Assembly (NCBI GenBank): GCA_019237205.1
Contig: JAFAHO010000217.1
Span: forward strand, 1-36,547
Reading direction: 5' to 3'
Origin: Hyphomicrobiales bacterium
Lineage (GTDB): Bacteria; Pseudomonadota; Alphaproteobacteria; Rhizobiales; Beijerinckiaceae
Length of the DNA stretch: 36,547 bases
In this document: positions 8,433-17,696 of the stretch, one piece after another
Numbering within the stretch: position 1 is the first letter of the stretch
Layout: each line of letters starts with the position of its first letter
Made by a program: the position numbers and the translations under genes
Notes under the pieces: generated by a model
What the model saw: only the letters and a program-made list of their open reading frames with translations
Database searches by the model: none
What the model was told of the DNA's origin: nothing

Positions 8433-11400
8433 AGCGCGGGCCGGGTGATTTGAACAAATCGATCAGCACCGGCAGCACCACCAAGATGAGGATTGGCGCG
8501 AGCAGGTTGCCGCCGACCACGACGATCGCCAGAGGTCGCTGCACTTGCGCGCCGACACCGCGGGACAGCGCCGCCGGCAGGAGGCCCACGCAGGCGGCGA
8601 TGCAGGTCATCATGACCGGACGCAATCGCACTTGACACGCGCCGACGATCGCCGCGCTCTTCTTGCTCCCCTGATCGACGAGGCGGTTGAAGTACGATAA
8701 AATTATGATGCCCTCCATGACGGCGATGCCGAAAAGACCGACGAATCCGATCGCCGCCGATACGCTGAACGGCGTGCCGGTGAGCGCGAGGGCGAAAACG
8801 CCGCCGATCAAAGCCAATGGCATGGCGCTGGCGGCGAGCAGCATGTCGCGAAGCGAACCGAAGTTAGCGAGCAGCAGCAACAAAATCACTCCGATGCTCA
8901 GCGGCACGATAAAGGCGAGACGTTCTAGCGCCGCGGACAGATCGCGGAACTGGCCAACCCACTCAAGGCGGTAGCCGTCGGGAAGCGGTACTTCCGCGGC
9001 GACCTTCGCCTGCGCTTCCCGCACCGCGCCCGCGAGGTCGCGCTTACGCACGCCGAATTTGATCGGAACATAGCGCTCTTGGTTTTCCCGATAGATCATC
9101 GCAGGACCCGAAGCCAGACTCACGCGCGCGACTTCGCTGAGCGGAATCTGGATATTGCCGCTGCCGCCAGGATTGGCGACCGTGAGGGCAAGATTGCGAA
9201 TTGCGTCGACGCTCTGGCGATATTCCGGCTTCAGTCGTACGACGATGGGGAAATTGCGGTCGCTCCCGGGCTCATAGAGATTGCCGGCTGCTTGGCCGCC
9301 GATGCCCGCCTGGATCGTGGCGTTCACGTCGCCGGGGGCAAGCCCGTAGCGAGCCGCGCGAGCACGGTCGATGTCGACGGTCAGCGTGAGCTGTCCGAGC
9401 GCGTCGAAAATCGCCAGGTCGGTTATGCCGCGAACGGTCCACATCGCGGCTCTGACTTTGGTGGCAATGTCCTCCAGGGTGGCAAGATCGCCGCCGAACA
9501 CCTTGACGGAGTTTTCGCCTTTTACGCCGGAAGCGGCCTCTTCGACGTTGTCCTCGATATACTGCGAGAAATTGAAAGAAACGCCGGGGAATGGGACTTG
9601 CAATTCGTCGTTGATCCGGTCGGTCAGATCGTCCTTGTAGATGCGGGGCGGCCATTCGTTGAACGGCTTGAGCGGCACAAAGAATTCGGCGTTGAAAAAG
9701 CCGGTCGCATCGGTTCCGTCTTGAGGTCGGCCGTGTTGCGAGACGACGGTCTCGACCTCCGGAAAGCTCATGATGATCTTGCGCATCCGGTTGACGTAGC
9801 CGTTGGCGTCCTCGAGCGAAATCGACTGCGGCATCGTCGCGCGAATCCAGAGATTTCGTTCTTCCAGATGCGGGAGAAATTCGAGCCCGAGCGTCCAGGC
9901 CGCGAACGCGGCGACTGCGACCAGCCAGCCGACCACGCCGAGAGTCACGATACGGTTGGCGAGGGCGAATTCAAGCATCGGGCCATAAACGCGACGCAGC
10001 GCCCGCACGACAGGAGTTTCCGTCTCCCGGACGCGGTCGGGCAACAGCAGGGCGCTGAACGCCGGCGAGACGGTGAAGGTTGCGATGAGCGCTCCAGCAA
10101 TCGCGAACGCGTAGGTCTTCGCCATCGGGCCGAATATGTGCCCCTCGATGCCGGAAAGAGTGAAGAGCGGCACAAAGCCGGCGATGATGATCAGCGCGGA
10201 AAAAAGCACAGCGCGATCGACCTCCCCGACCGCGTTGGCGATGGCGGCGAGCTTGCCCGTGAGAGCGCCCGGCGCAGCCATGTCCTGGAACGGGTCGCCA
10301 ACCGGTCGAGCCGCGGCGGCCAACGCGAAGCGCCGGAAGACGTTCTCGACCAGAATGACGGTCGCGACGACGATGAGCCCGAAGTCTATCGCCCCAACCG
10401 AGAGCAGATTGGCGGACTCGCCGAACAACACCATCAAGCTGACCGCGAAGAACAGCGCGAACGGAATGGTCGCCGAGACAACGACTGCGCTGCGGAGGCT
10501 GCCCAGGAACAGCCATTGAACCGCGAAAATGAGAACGATGCCGGCGGTAAGGTTGGTGAGCACCTTTTCGGTCGTCAGGCCGATCAATTCGGAGCGGTCG
10601 TAGATCCGCTCCAGATGCACGCCGGGCGGCAGAATTCCCGAAGCATTGATCTTGTCCATCTCCGCCTCGACGCGGCGGATGGTCGGCGTGGTCTGCTCGC
10701 CGCGCCGCATCAGCACGATGCCCTGAACGATATCGTCGTCATCGTCCTGGCCGGCGATGCCGAGCCGGGGAGCGAAGCTCTCCCCGACGTCGGCGACGTC
10801 GCGCACCAGGACGACATTGCCGCCGCTCCCCGACAAGATCGTGTCGCGAATCGCGTCTATGGATTGGATGAGCGCGACCCCGCGCACGACCGCGGCATGC
10901 TGCCCGAAGTTCAGCGTCTGTGCGCCGACGTTCAGATTGTTGTTGTTAAGCGCCTGGATGACCTGCGCCAAAGTTAGGCCGGCGTCCGTCAATCGCTTCA
11001 GGTCAACAGTCACGTCGTAGGTCTTGCTCTTGCCACCCCAGCCGTTGACATCCACGACCCCAGGCACCGCCTTGAAGCGTCGTTCGAGCTGCCAATCCTC
11101 AATCGTTCGAAGGTCGGTCACGGAATAGCCCTTCGGTCCGACGACCCGGTATCGGAAGATCTCGCCGATCGGGCTCCATGGCGATATCTGCGGATTGACG
11201 CCTTTTGGGAGCGACGACAGTTGGGCGAGCTGGTTAATCGCCGCCTGCTCCGCCTCGTCGTAGGTCACGTCGTAGGTGAACTGAAGCTTGACGTCCGAAA
11301 GGCCGAATAACGAAATCGTTCGGATCGCCGAAACATGCGGAATCCCCGCCATCTGGATTTCGAGCGGGACGGTGACGTAACGCTCCATCTCTTCAGCCGA

Positions 11401-11565
11401 TTGGCCCGGATTCTGCGTGACGATGTCTACGAGGGGCGGCACCGGATCGGGATAGGCTTCGATGTTGAGACGCAAGAAGCTGACCATCCCGGCTACGCAG
11501 ACAAAGACGAACAGCGCCGCCATGAGCGCCTGTTGCTTCAGCGCGAAGGCGACGATGCGGTTCAT
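8416..11565 (-). CDS. RND efflux permease, heavy-metal-efflux (CzcA-like) type
   Basis: The 1049-residue inner-membrane pump has the expected RND layout: TM1 at the N-terminus, two large periplasmic loops (about 35-330 and 550-860), and TM clusters at about 338-500 and 870-1040. The N-terminal [20 protein letters not shown] and TM4 GAIDFG motifs point to the metal-efflux branch. D394 (AIDFG) and E407 (ILVEN) match residues needed for proton-coupled transport in CzcA (D402, E415), but V400 (GTC at 10368-10366) replaces the third acidic residue (D408). The adaptor gene lies upstream. No outer-membrane factor is in the window. The substrate could be a metal or an organic compound, and the altered relay makes a metal assignment less certain. 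Confidence 0.9.
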   Translation of the reverse strand: MNRIVAFALKQQALMAALFVFVCVAGMVSFLRLNIEAYPDPVPPLVDIVTQNPGQSAEEMERYVTVPLEIQMAGIPHVSAIRTISLFGLSDVKLQFTYDVTYDEAEQAAINQLAQLSSLPKGVNPQISPWSPIGEIFRYRVVGPKGYSVTDLRTIEDWQLERRFKAVPGVVDVNGWGGKSKTYDVTVDLKRLTDAGLTLAQVIQALNNNNLNVGAQTLNFGQHAAVVRGVALIQSIDAIRDTILSGSGGNVVLVRDVADVGESFAPRLGIAGQDDDDDIVQGIVLMRRGEQTTPTIRRVEAEMDKINASGILPPGVHLERIYDRSELIGLTTEKVLTNLTAGIVLIFAVQWLFLGSLRSAVVVSATIPFALFFAVSLMVLFGESANLLSVGAIDFGLIVVATVILVENVFRRFALAAAARPVGDPFQDMAAPGALTGKLAAIANAVGEVDRAVLFSALIIIAGFVPLFTLSGIEGHIFGPMAKTYAFAIAGALIATFTVSPAFSALLLPDRVRETETPVVRALRRVYGPMLEFALANRIVTLGVVGWLVAVAAFAAWTLGLEFLPHLEERNLWIRATMPQSISLEDANGYVNRMRKIIMSFPEVETVVSQHGRPQDGTDATGFFNAEFFVPLKPFNEWPPRIYKDDLTDRINDELQVPFPGVSFNFSQYIEDNVEEAASGVKGENSVKVFGGDLATLEDIATKVRAAMWTVRGITDLAIFDALGQLTLTVDIDRARAARYGLAPGDVNATIQAGIGGQAAGNLYEPGSDRNFPIVVRLKPEYRQSVDAIRNLALTVANPGGSGNIQIPLSEVARVSLASGPAMIYRENQERYVPIKFGVRKRDLAGAVREAQAKVAAEVPLPDGYRLEWVGQFRDLSAALERLAFIVPLSIGVILLLLLANFGSLRDMLLAASAMPLALIGGVFALALTGTPFSVSAAIGFVGLFGIAVMEGIIILSYFNRLVDQGSKKSAAIVGACQVRLRPVMMTCIAACVGLLPAALSRGVGAQVQRPLAIVVVGGNLLAPILILVVLPVLIDLFKSPGPRFNRQS

Positions 11566-11630
11566 TGTCCCGACCCTGCGAATGGCGTTGGGGCCGTTGA
11601 GCCCAAGAGAGGCAGCCCGACGGTCGTCGT

Positions 11631-12689
11631 TCAGTATCCCTTCGCGGCGCGGTCAATGAACAGCCCATCGGTCGCCTCCACGTTCTCGCCGAGCGCCAAT
11701 CCCTCGACCACTTCGACCATGCCGTCGCGGACGCGTCCGGTGCGGATAGCGCGAGCCGCCAACCTCGTGCTCGAGACATCGCGAACACTTCTTTCGTCGC
11801 GCACCACAAAGACGCGCGCCGAGTCGTTTTCGAACAGGACCGCGCCTTCCGGCACCGCCAGCGTTCCAGAGTCGCCGGCGGCTGAAAGACTGAATTGGGC
11901 GAGCATGCCGAGCTTCAGCCCGCCGTCGGAGTTCTCGACGACGATTCGCGCCGTCGCGCGCCTCGTGTCGGGATCGACAGATACGCTCGAGAGCGTGCCC
12001 TTATAGACCCGTCCGTCCAGCGCGGTCGGTCGCGCTTCGACGAGTTGACCGGGCCGCAGCGGCCGGGCGTCGTTTTCGTCGATCTCGGCGACGAGCCAGA
12101 CCGATGAGAGATCGGCGATGGACGCGGCTTTGGTCGCCGCTCCCGGTTTGGTGGTTTTGACGACTTGACCGACCGTGACGTTGAATTCAATGACGATGCC
12201 GGCGACGGGGGCGGCGACGACAATCTCGTGCGTCGTCGACGGCGCATCTGCCGGGTTCGATTTCGCCGCCTCGGTTCGAATTGCGAAAAGGGGGGCGTCC
12301 TTGGCGACCGATTGGCCGACGCTCGTAAAGACTTGGCTCACGGTTCCCGGGGCGGTCGGCAGGACGCTGGTTGTCAGATCGTCGTCGGCCGCGATCCACC
12401 CAAAAGCGCTCCAATCGGCGCCGAAATTCACCAGCCGCACGGGAACGACCGGCGCGTCGGTCCAATGACCCTCAAGAGCGCGGGCACCGCCCAGCGGCGG
12501 CGGAATATAATTGAACCTGGTGTGTCTGTTGACCACATAGTGTGTCAGAACATAGGGCGCGGCGACCAGAAGAAGCACGAGCACGGGCATTGCGACGCTG
12601 ACGAAAACGATCTGGGCGCGTCGCGACCATGCTTGGGAAGCCGACGGTTCGCGCGCTTCCCCGCTTTTCATGGAGGTTTGGATCGGCAT
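11631..12689 (-). CDS. RND periplasmic adaptor (membrane fusion protein)
   Basis: The 352-residue protein has one N-terminal membrane anchor (about 27-50, IVFVSVAMPVLVLLLVAAPY) and then the adaptor architecture: a barrel-sandwich/lipoyl hybrid (TAPGTVSQVFTSVGQSVAKD and VAAPVAGIVIEFNVTVGQVV), a beta-barrel (SVWLVAEIDENDARPLRPGQ) and a membrane-proximal domain (LAVPEGAVLFENDSARVFVV). The alpha-hairpin between lipoyl halves is very short (about 15 residues), which suggests direct docking to the pump rather than a long TolC-contacting coil. The start at 12689 has GGAAGGGG upstream. It precedes the pump by 65 bp and follows dhaK by 48 bp on the same strand, so it may be read through from the sugar operon. 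No metal-binding histidine/methionine cluster is evident. Confidence 0.9.
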   Translation of the reverse strand: MPIQTSMKSGEAREPSASQAWSRRAQIVFVSVAMPVLVLLLVAAPYVLTHYVVNRHTRFNYIPPPLGGARALEGHWTDAPVVPVRLVNFGADWSAFGWIAADDDLTTSVLPTAPGTVSQVFTSVGQSVAKDAPLFAIRTEAAKSNPADAPSTTHEIVVAAPVAGIVIEFNVTVGQVVKTTKPGAATKAASIADLSSVWLVAEIDENDARPLRPGQLVEARPTALDGRVYKGTLSSVSVDPDTRRATARIVVENSDGGLKLGMLAQFSLSAAGDSGTLAVPEGAVLFENDSARVFVVRDERSVRDVSSTRLAARAIRTGRVRDGMVEVVEGLALGENVEATDGLFIDRAAKGY

Positions 12690-12737
12690 CTCGGCCCCTT
12701 CCTTTCGCTCACCCGAGTTCCCGCGATGTTGCGAGGC

Positions 12738-13727
12738 TTAGACGCCCCACCGCAGCGCCGCCGTGTGCACTGGCGCGTCCCATAGTCTCGCGGCGCCGTC
12801 GTCAAGCAGCGACACGGTGATGGACGCGCCCGCCATATCGAGCGAGGTCACAAATGAGCCGACGAGCGACCGCGCCGGCTTGAGGCCGGCGGCATCGATG
12901 ATGCGCGCGGCTTCGTGGTAGAGAAGGTAGAGTTCGATCAATGGCGTGCCGCCGAACCCGTTGACGAACAGGATTGCTTCGCTGCCCCGCCTGGGCGCCA
13001 GATCGACAAGGATCGCGTTGACCATTTCCTCGACCAGCGCGTGAGCGGAAGCAAGAGCGACCCGTCTTCGACCGGGCTCGCCGTGGATGCCGACGCCCAT
13101 TTCGATTTCGTTGTCGCCAAGTTCGAAGTTCGGCTTGCCCGCGGCCGGAACGGTGCAAGACGTCAATGCAACGCCCATGGAGCGCGTGCGACGGTTGACG
13201 CCTTGGCCGAGCGCTTGCAACTCCGAGCGCTTCATTCCCGCTTGAGCAGCGGCGCCGACGAGCTTTTCGACGATGAGCGTCCCCGCCACGCCGCGTCGGC
13301 CTGTCGAATAGGTAGAACTCTCAACCGCCACGTCATCGTCTGTAAGGACCGTGACACAGCGGCCGTCAGACACTTCCGCCGCCATTTCAAAGTTCATCAC
13401 GTCGCCTTCGTAATTCTTGACGATAAGAACGACGCCCCCTCCCTGATCGACCGCCTCGACCGCGGCAAGCATCTGGTCAGGCGTGGGCGAAGTGAAAATC
13501 TGCCCCGGGCATGCCGCATCCAACATGCCGAGGCCTACGAACCCGGCGTGGAGCGGCTCGTGTCCGGAACCGCCCCCCGAAACGAGCCCAACCTTGCCGG
13601 GCGTGAGCGTCCGGCGTCGAACGAATTTGCGTTCCTCGCCGCCGATGACGATGTCTGAATGCGCGGCGACGAAACCGTCAAAACTCTCATCGAGCATAGT
13701 CTGAGGCGAATTGAGAAATTTCTTCAT
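12738..13727 (-). CDS. dhaK: Dihydroxyacetone kinase subunit DhaK (or homologous ketose kinase subunit)
   Basis: DhaK binds a short ketose covalently and receives phosphate from DhaL-ATP. The 329-residue protein has the GGGSGHEP loop (H56) and the covalent-binding histidine H215 in GVGIHGEPG, equivalent to E. coli H218. KNYEGDVMNFEMA lies between. The start at 13727 is preceded by a GGGGGGGA ribosome-binding site. It is the last Dha gene of the minus-strand block, separated from dhaL and dhaM by HPr, enzyme I and the regulator. DhaK homologues also phosphorylate erythrulose and related C4 ketoses, so dihydroxyacetone is not certain as substrate. A 6-bp hairpin sits just upstream of the ribosome-binding site. 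Confidence 0.93.
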   Translation of the reverse strand: MKKFLNSPQTMLDESFDGFVAAHSDIVIGGEERKFVRRRTLTPGKVGLVSGGGSGHEPLHAGFVGLGMLDAACPGQIFTSPTPDQMLAAVEAVDQGGGVVLIVKNYEGDVMNFEMAAEVSDGRCVTVLTDDDVAVESSTYSTGRRGVAGTLIVEKLVGAAAQAGMKRSELQALGQGVNRRTRSMGVALTSCTVPAAGKPNFELGDNEIEMGVGIHGEPGRRRVALASAHALVEEMVNAILVDLAPRRGSEAILFVNGFGGTPLIELYLLYHEAARIIDAAGLKPARSLVGSFVTSLDMAGASITVSLLDDGAARLWDAPVHTAALRWGV

Positions 13728-13740
13728 TGTTCCCCCCCGT

Positions 13741-13756
13741 GTCACCAGAAGGTGAC
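13741..13756 (-). promoter_or_regulatory. Short hairpin immediately upstream of the dhaK ribosome-binding site
   Basis: GTCACC-AGAA-GGTGAC is a perfect 6-bp stem with a four-base loop, 14 bases before the dhaK start. It could set relative dhaK expression by RNA processing or translational control, or be a weak operator. No U-tract follows, so it is not a convincing terminator. Confidence 0.35.
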
Positions 13757-13817
13757 CCTCGGGCCGCGACAAAACAGACCTCCGCGACGCGATCCCATCT
13801 CTGAGCGCGACGCGCAC

Positions 13818-14240
13818 TCAATCTCCATGCCCGACGAGCTGCGCCAGTCGGCGCGTCGTCTCGCGCACGAGTTCGTCAAAAGCACGATTCTTTTTCGGGT
13901 CGCCGAAGTCGTAAACCTCGAGTTTCAGGCTGCGCAAAGTCGGGCTCTCGCGAACCTGCCTGCTCCGGTTCGGATGGGCCCGCTCAAAAGACTCGAGGAA
14001 AAGCCGTTTCTGCGCCGGCGGAAAATGGCAGATCTCGAAAATGATTTCGAGATGCGGCGCTGGAATCGGCGCCGGATAGACCGGGTTGCACATGTGCGAA
14101 ATGAAACTGCGGTTCTTCCCGAGCGCGGTGGCCAGCCGTTGCCGGGTGCCAGAGGGCCGCTCCTCCAGGATATTGCGCAGAATGGTCTTGTAGGCCGCGA
14201 CATTGGCCGCTTTCACCTCGCGACCCTGCGTGGCGGTCAT
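13818..14240 (-). CDS. HTH-like putative regulator embedded in the dha/PTS operon
   Basis: The 140-residue protein has a probable helix-turn-helix at about 31-52 (GTRQRLATALGKNRSFISHM), followed by PIPAPHLEIIFEICHFPP and a C-terminal RAFDELVRETTRRLAQLV helix. Its pattern differs from DhaR, DhaS or DeoR regulators. I recall similar proteins beside rhizobial dha/PTS genes, without a known function. The ATG overlaps the enzyme I stop as ATGA, so it is translated with the phosphorelay genes. It might sense the phosphorylation state of the relay or control the locus through the palindrome at 23506. Both ideas are inference. It is the only regulator candidate within the sugar cluster. Confidence 0.7.
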   Translation of the reverse strand: MTATQGREVKAANVAAYKTILRNILEERPSGTRQRLATALGKNRSFISHMCNPVYPAPIPAPHLEIIFEICHFPPAQKRLFLESFERAHPNRSRQVRESPTLRSLKLEVYDFGDPKKNRAFDELVRETTRRLAQLVGHGD

Positions 14241-15847
14241 CCCAGACCCCCGATATTGACGCGCGCGATCGCTTCCTTGGCGCTCCCGAGCGCCGCCGCA
14301 CTGACTGACAAAGCTCGCAGGCCGGCCGCAAGCAGCGCTTCAATAAATCTCGGCTCGCCCCCCGCGTCGCCGCAAAGGCTTACCTTTCGGCCGACCCTTG
14401 CGCCGTAAGCCGCGACTTGCGCGATGAGACGCAAGACGGCCGGATGACTGGGATCGTTAAGCTCGGCGACTGCGTCGCTGTCGCGCGCGGCCGCCATCAC
14501 ATATTGCGTGAGATCGTTAGAGCCGATCGAAAAGAAGGCGGCGTCGAACGCGTCCACCGTGATCGCTGCCGCCGGCACTTCGACCATGATGCCGAGTTCC
14601 GGGCGGCGGCACGGCACGCCCGCGGCTTGCAACCCAATCAGCGCTTCATCGAGGTGGCTGCGCGCGAGTTCGAGTTCGCGCGGAAGCGCGACCATGGGCA
14701 GCATGATCTCGACGGCGCCGTGCGCGGCGGCCCGGCACAACGCCCTGAGCTGCGTGCGAAAGATCTCGGGCTTGGCGAGCGAAAGCCGGATGCCGCGCAT
14801 GCCGAGGAACGGATTTGCCTCATGATCGAGCGTGAGGCCGGCAATCGGCTTATCGGCCCCGGCGTCGAGGGTGCGAATCGTCACCGGCTTCCCCGCCGCC
14901 CATTCAGCGAGGCGCCGATAGGCCTGATATTGCGTCTCCTCGTCCGGCAACCCGTGCTTGTCGCCGAATAGGAACTCCGTGCGCACTAGACCTATTCCGT
15001 CGCAAATTCTGGGATCGAGCGTTTCCACCTCTGCGGGATCGGCAATATTGATGCACACCGCGATTGGCGTCCCGTCGGCCGTGAGCGCGGGCCGCGTCCG
15101 GAATTCGTCCGCAGCGCTTCGCGACGTCTTCGCCGCTCGCGCCCGCGCCGCGAAATCGTCGCGCGTCGCGGCCTCCGGTTCGATGGTAAGCGTCGCGCTC
15201 GCGCCGTCGATGAGCGCATCCGCTCTCTGGGCGATGCCGCCGAGATCAAGGTCGAGGCCGACGATCATCGGCACGCCGCGCGCCCGCGCGAGGGTCGCGA
15301 CATGGCCCGAGGCGCTGCCTTGCGTCAGCGCAATGCCTCCGCCGCCGCTCCAATCCATCGAGAGAAAGCGCGACGGCGTCAGGTCCTCGCCGACGAGGAT
15401 TGCGCCCGCGGGCGGGCCGGGCTCCGTTGTCGCGCCGGAAAGGATCCCGGCCACCCGGTCGCGGATGTCCCGCAAGTCGCTTGCGCGCGCCTTGAAATGC
15501 ACGTCGTCGGCTGCTTCATAACCGCCGATTTCGGCATCGAGCGCCGCGCGCCATGCGCGATCGGCGGTGACGCCGGCGCCAATCGCGGCGAACGCCGTTT
15601 CTGACAGCGTTTCGTCCTCGAGCATCGCGGTCTGAAAGGCCAGGATGTCGGCGCCGTCGCTTCCGACGTTGGCGGCAAGATCCCAGAGCTGCTCGAGCGC
15701 GGCGGCGATCGCGTCGCGCAAGGCCTGCGCCTCGGCGACCGGCTCGCCGGCGCCGCGAATTGCCCCGCCGCCGGTCGAAAACACCGTGACCGGACCAGCT
15801 GCGAAGCCGCCGGAAGCGACCCTTCCGGTGACGCGAAGCTCAGCCAT
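14237..15847 (-). CDS. ptsI: PTS enzyme I (phosphoenolpyruvate-protein phosphotransferase)
   Basis: Enzyme I takes phosphate from PEP and passes it to HPr. The start at 15847 (MAELRVTG) has AAGGGAA upstream and overlaps the HPr gene end by eight bases. The 536-residue protein has the N-terminal HPr-binding domain, the phosphohistidine H182 in QGSASGHVATLARARGVPM, and the PEP-binding barrel with IGLVRTEFLF, NPFLGMRGIRLSLA, ELGIMVEVPAA and FSIGSNDLTQY. The C-terminal motif reads SLCGDAGGEP, close to the usual CGE-x-A. There is no GAF domain, so this is not PtsP of the nitrogen PTS. Neighbouring HPr and DhaM make a dedicated Dha phosphorelay the obvious role. Confidence 0.93.
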   Translation of the reverse strand: MAELRVTGRVASGGFAAGPVTVFSTGGGAIRGAGEPVAEAQALRDAIAAALEQLWDLAANVGSDGADILAFQTAMLEDETLSETAFAAIGAGVTADRAWRAALDAEIGGYEAADDVHFKARASDLRDIRDRVAGILSGATTEPGPPAGAILVGEDLTPSRFLSMDWSGGGGIALTQGSASGHVATLARARGVPMIVGLDLDLGGIAQRADALIDGASATLTIEPEAATRDDFAARARAAKTSRSAADEFRTRPALTADGTPIAVCINIADPAEVETLDPRICDGIGLVRTEFLFGDKHGLPDEETQYQAYRRLAEWAAGKPVTIRTLDAGADKPIAGLTLDHEANPFLGMRGIRLSLAKPEIFRTQLRALCRAAAHGAVEIMLPMVALPRELELARSHLDEALIGLQAAGVPCRRPELGIMVEVPAAAITVDAFDAAFFSIGSNDLTQYVMAAARDSDAVAELNDPSHPAVLRLIAQVAAYGARVGRKVSLCGDAGGEPRFIEALLAAGLRALSVSAAALGSAKEAIARVNIGGLG

Positions 15848-16166
15848 GCGCATTCCCTTGCGCATCTTCGCCGCTATCCGCTTCGTCGCCGAGGAAGTTC
15901 TGCGCCACGAGTTCGCGCAGCGCCGCTAGCGCCGCTAGCGCGTCGGGACCCTCGGCCCGGAAATGCAAGGTCGTCCCCTTAGCCGCCTTCACGGCCATGA
16001 CCTTCACGATGCTCTTGGCGTCCACCCACGGACCGTTCTCATCGGGCGCGACCTCGATCCGCGAGATGAAAGTCTTCGCAAGCTTGGTCAGCTTGACGGA
16101 AGGACGGGCATGCAGCCCGATCGAATTCGTCAGTGGCGCGGAGGAGGTCGCGGTGAATTCATCCAT
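15840..16166 (-). CDS. ptsH: HPr phosphocarrier protein
   Basis: HPr shuttles phosphate from enzyme I to DhaM. The 108-residue protein has the active histidine H19 in SIGLHARPSVKLTKLA and a serine S52 in WVDAKSIVKVMAV at the position of regulatory Ser46. Whether HPr kinase acts on it is unknown. It has a C-terminal tail of about 15 residues (GDEADSGEDAQGNAHG) beyond the usual 85-95-residue fold. A GAGGCGG ribosome-binding site precedes the start. It overlaps enzyme I by eight bases and follows dhaM after about 97 bp. Confidence 0.93.
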   Translation of the reverse strand: MDEFTATSSAPLTNSIGLHARPSVKLTKLAKTFISRIEVAPDENGPWVDAKSIVKVMAVKAAKGTTLHFRAEGPDALAALAALRELVAQNFLGDEADSGEDAQGNAHG

Positions 16167-16262
16167 GCGACCGCCTCGTTGTCTTTTGGTGCGCGTCCGC
16201 GCAGCGGACTTTGCGAAAGCGCAAATCCTTGCGGCGATCGGCTCTGTCGGGAGCGCCGAGGA

Positions 16263-16649
16263 TCATGGCGACAATTCCTCAGCGGTGCGTCGCACGGTGG
16301 CCAGGCTCGCGCCCCCCGAGGCCTCAGTCGCGGCGATCACCGCTCCCTCGACGATCGGCGCGTTGCAGATGACGACGCGCCCCCGCTTCTCTTCGGCGAG
16401 CATCTCGATCGCCATCTCGCTATTGGTTTCCGCCCCCCCGAGGTCGACGAGAAGCGCGACGCCTGCCTCCGACCAGGCGCGGTGAATGGCATCCGTGATC
16501 GCTTCGAAACTCGTGCCAAGTCCGCCGGACGAATTGCCTCCTGTCCAGGCGAGCGGAACCTCCTGACCAACCATCTGGCGCACCATATCGGCCGCGCCCT
16601 CGGCGACCTTGGGTGAATGCGATACGATCACAATGCCCACGTTGGCCAT
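16263..16649 (-). CDS. dhaM: DhaM, EIIA-Man-like phosphocarrier subunit of dihydroxyacetone kinase
   Basis: DhaM passes phosphate from HPr to the ADP bound in DhaL. The 128-residue protein is a single mannose-type EIIA domain with active histidine H11 (VGIVIVSHSPKVAEGAADMV), a GGNSSGGLGTSFEAI loop and VDLGGAETNSEMA. E. coli DhaM carries extra HPr and enzyme I-like domains; here those jobs belong to separate genes downstream. The ATG overlaps the dhaL stop (TGATG), so the two are coupled. An upstream GTG codon is possible but less likely. Confidence 0.93.
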   Translation of the reverse strand: MANVGIVIVSHSPKVAEGAADMVRQMVGQEVPLAWTGGNSSGGLGTSFEAITDAIHRAWSEAGVALLVDLGGAETNSEMAIEMLAEEKRGRVVICNAPIVEGAVIAATEASGGASLATVRRTAEELSP

Positions 16650-17314
16650 CACGCTTCTCTCAATTCATCGCAAAGCGCTGCGATCATCAGCGACGACGAT
16701 CTCGCGCCGGGATCCACGTGACCGATCGATCGCTCCCCGAGAAATGACGCTCGACCGCGTGTGGCCCGCATCGGGGCCGTCGCATCCGCGGCGAGGGCCG
16801 CGGTTTCCTTGACGCCAGCGAGATCGTCGCCTGAGGAAAAAGCCTCGCAGCTTGGAATGAGGACGTCGAGCATGGTCTTCTGGCCTGCGTCGCTCTTGCC
16901 GCGCGCACGCACCGCGGCAATGGCCGACGCGAAAGCCGCCGCTGCGTCTTCGCGCGATGGCTCGGCCGGAAGGGCCTTTCCCAGCGCCAGAAAAAGCGTC
17001 CCGTACAGCGGACCCGACGCCCCGCCCACTTTCATCACAAGCTTCGTGCCGACAGCCTTCAGGAGTTCCGGCAGGTCCATCGCCGAGAGCAAGTCCAGGT
17101 CCTGCAGCACCGCCTCGAAACCACGCTTCATGTTGTGGCCGTGATCGCCGTCGCCGATAGCGGCGTCCAGCGCCGTCAGTTCATCGGCATGCGAAACAAC
17201 GCGGTCGGCGACCGCGACGATGAGCCGCCGCTTTCGCTCCGCGTCCAGTCGAAAGTGCGCAAGCGGCGTGCGAGTTGCGCCGTCCCGCGAGATCGCTACA
17301 TCCGACCTCTTCAT
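16649..17314 (-). CDS. dhaL: DhaL, ADP-binding subunit of dihydroxyacetone kinase
   Basis: DhaL holds ADP permanently and transfers phosphate from DhaM to the ketose on DhaK. The Mg-binding triad D50, D55, D57 appears in LDAAIGDGDHGHNMKRGF, with the same spacing as E. coli D30/D35/D37. The nucleotide loop is KVGGASGPLYGTLF, and the end has HVDPGARSSSLM. It is 221 residues, against about 210 in E. coli, with a short N-terminal extension. The GGAG before the 17314 start supports this start. It follows the small membrane protein by 52 bp and is coupled to dhaM. Confidence 0.93.
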   Translation of the reverse strand: MKRSDVAISRDGATRTPLAHFRLDAERKRRLIVAVADRVVSHADELTALDAAIGDGDHGHNMKRGFEAVLQDLDLLSAMDLPELLKAVGTKLVMKVGGASGPLYGTLFLALGKALPAEPSREDAAAAFASAIAAVRARGKSDAGQKTMLDVLIPSCEAFSSGDDLAGVKETAALAADATAPMRATRGRASFLGERSIGHVDPGARSSSLMIAALCDELREA

Positions 17315-17366
17315 GGCGCGCTCCGCGCACTCGCGGACCCGACTCCGTTTTTGCAGCCCGCTGCGG

Positions 17367-17696
17367 TCATCGAACGCTCAAGTACCAGGAGTAGAGAAGC
17401 GCGGATCCGAGCGCGAGCAACGTGACGACGATGAAAATGACGATGATGACGAGCGCGCCCTTCACCAGCGAGCGAAGTGGCCGTCCGGGCGTGCAGAGGG
17501 GCACCAGGTTGAACGCCAATCCCGCCAGCACGACGAGTCCAGCGCCGATCGAATAAAGCTCGAGAGAGAATGGCTGAAACAGGAGGACCAGCGACAGGAC
17601 GCTGACGGATATGATCGCGTATTCGACCGTCTTCGCCTGGTTCACGGTCATGCCGGCTTGACCCGGATTGTCTGGCGACTGCCGCATGAGCTTCAT
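17367..17696 (-). CDS. Small integral membrane protein linked to the ABC transporter
   Basis: No family is recognised. The 109-residue protein has three predicted membrane segments at about 26-41, 47-66 and 79-101 (the last KGALVIIVIFIVVTLLALGS), with a short basic loop (GRPLRSLVK) between the second and third. Its ATG overlaps the stop of the ABC ATPase gene as ATGA, so it is translated with the transporter. Small membrane proteins accompany some glycerol-type ABC operons (for example DUF2160 in GlpSTPQV), but this one does not resemble DUF2160. An accessory subunit of the transporter is a reasonable guess. Codon 16 is an alternative start. Confidence 0.75.
   Translation of the reverse strand: MKLMRQSPDNPGQAGMTVNQAKTVEYAIISVSVLSLVLLFQPFSLELYSIGAGLVVLAGLAFNLVPLCTPGRPLRSLVKGALVIIVIFIVVTLLALGSALLYSWYLSVR

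Noticed and set aside
9079..10977. 632-codon open frame on the plus strand
   Set aside because: It is antisense to the RND pump, whose motifs are unambiguous; composition is that of a shadow frame.
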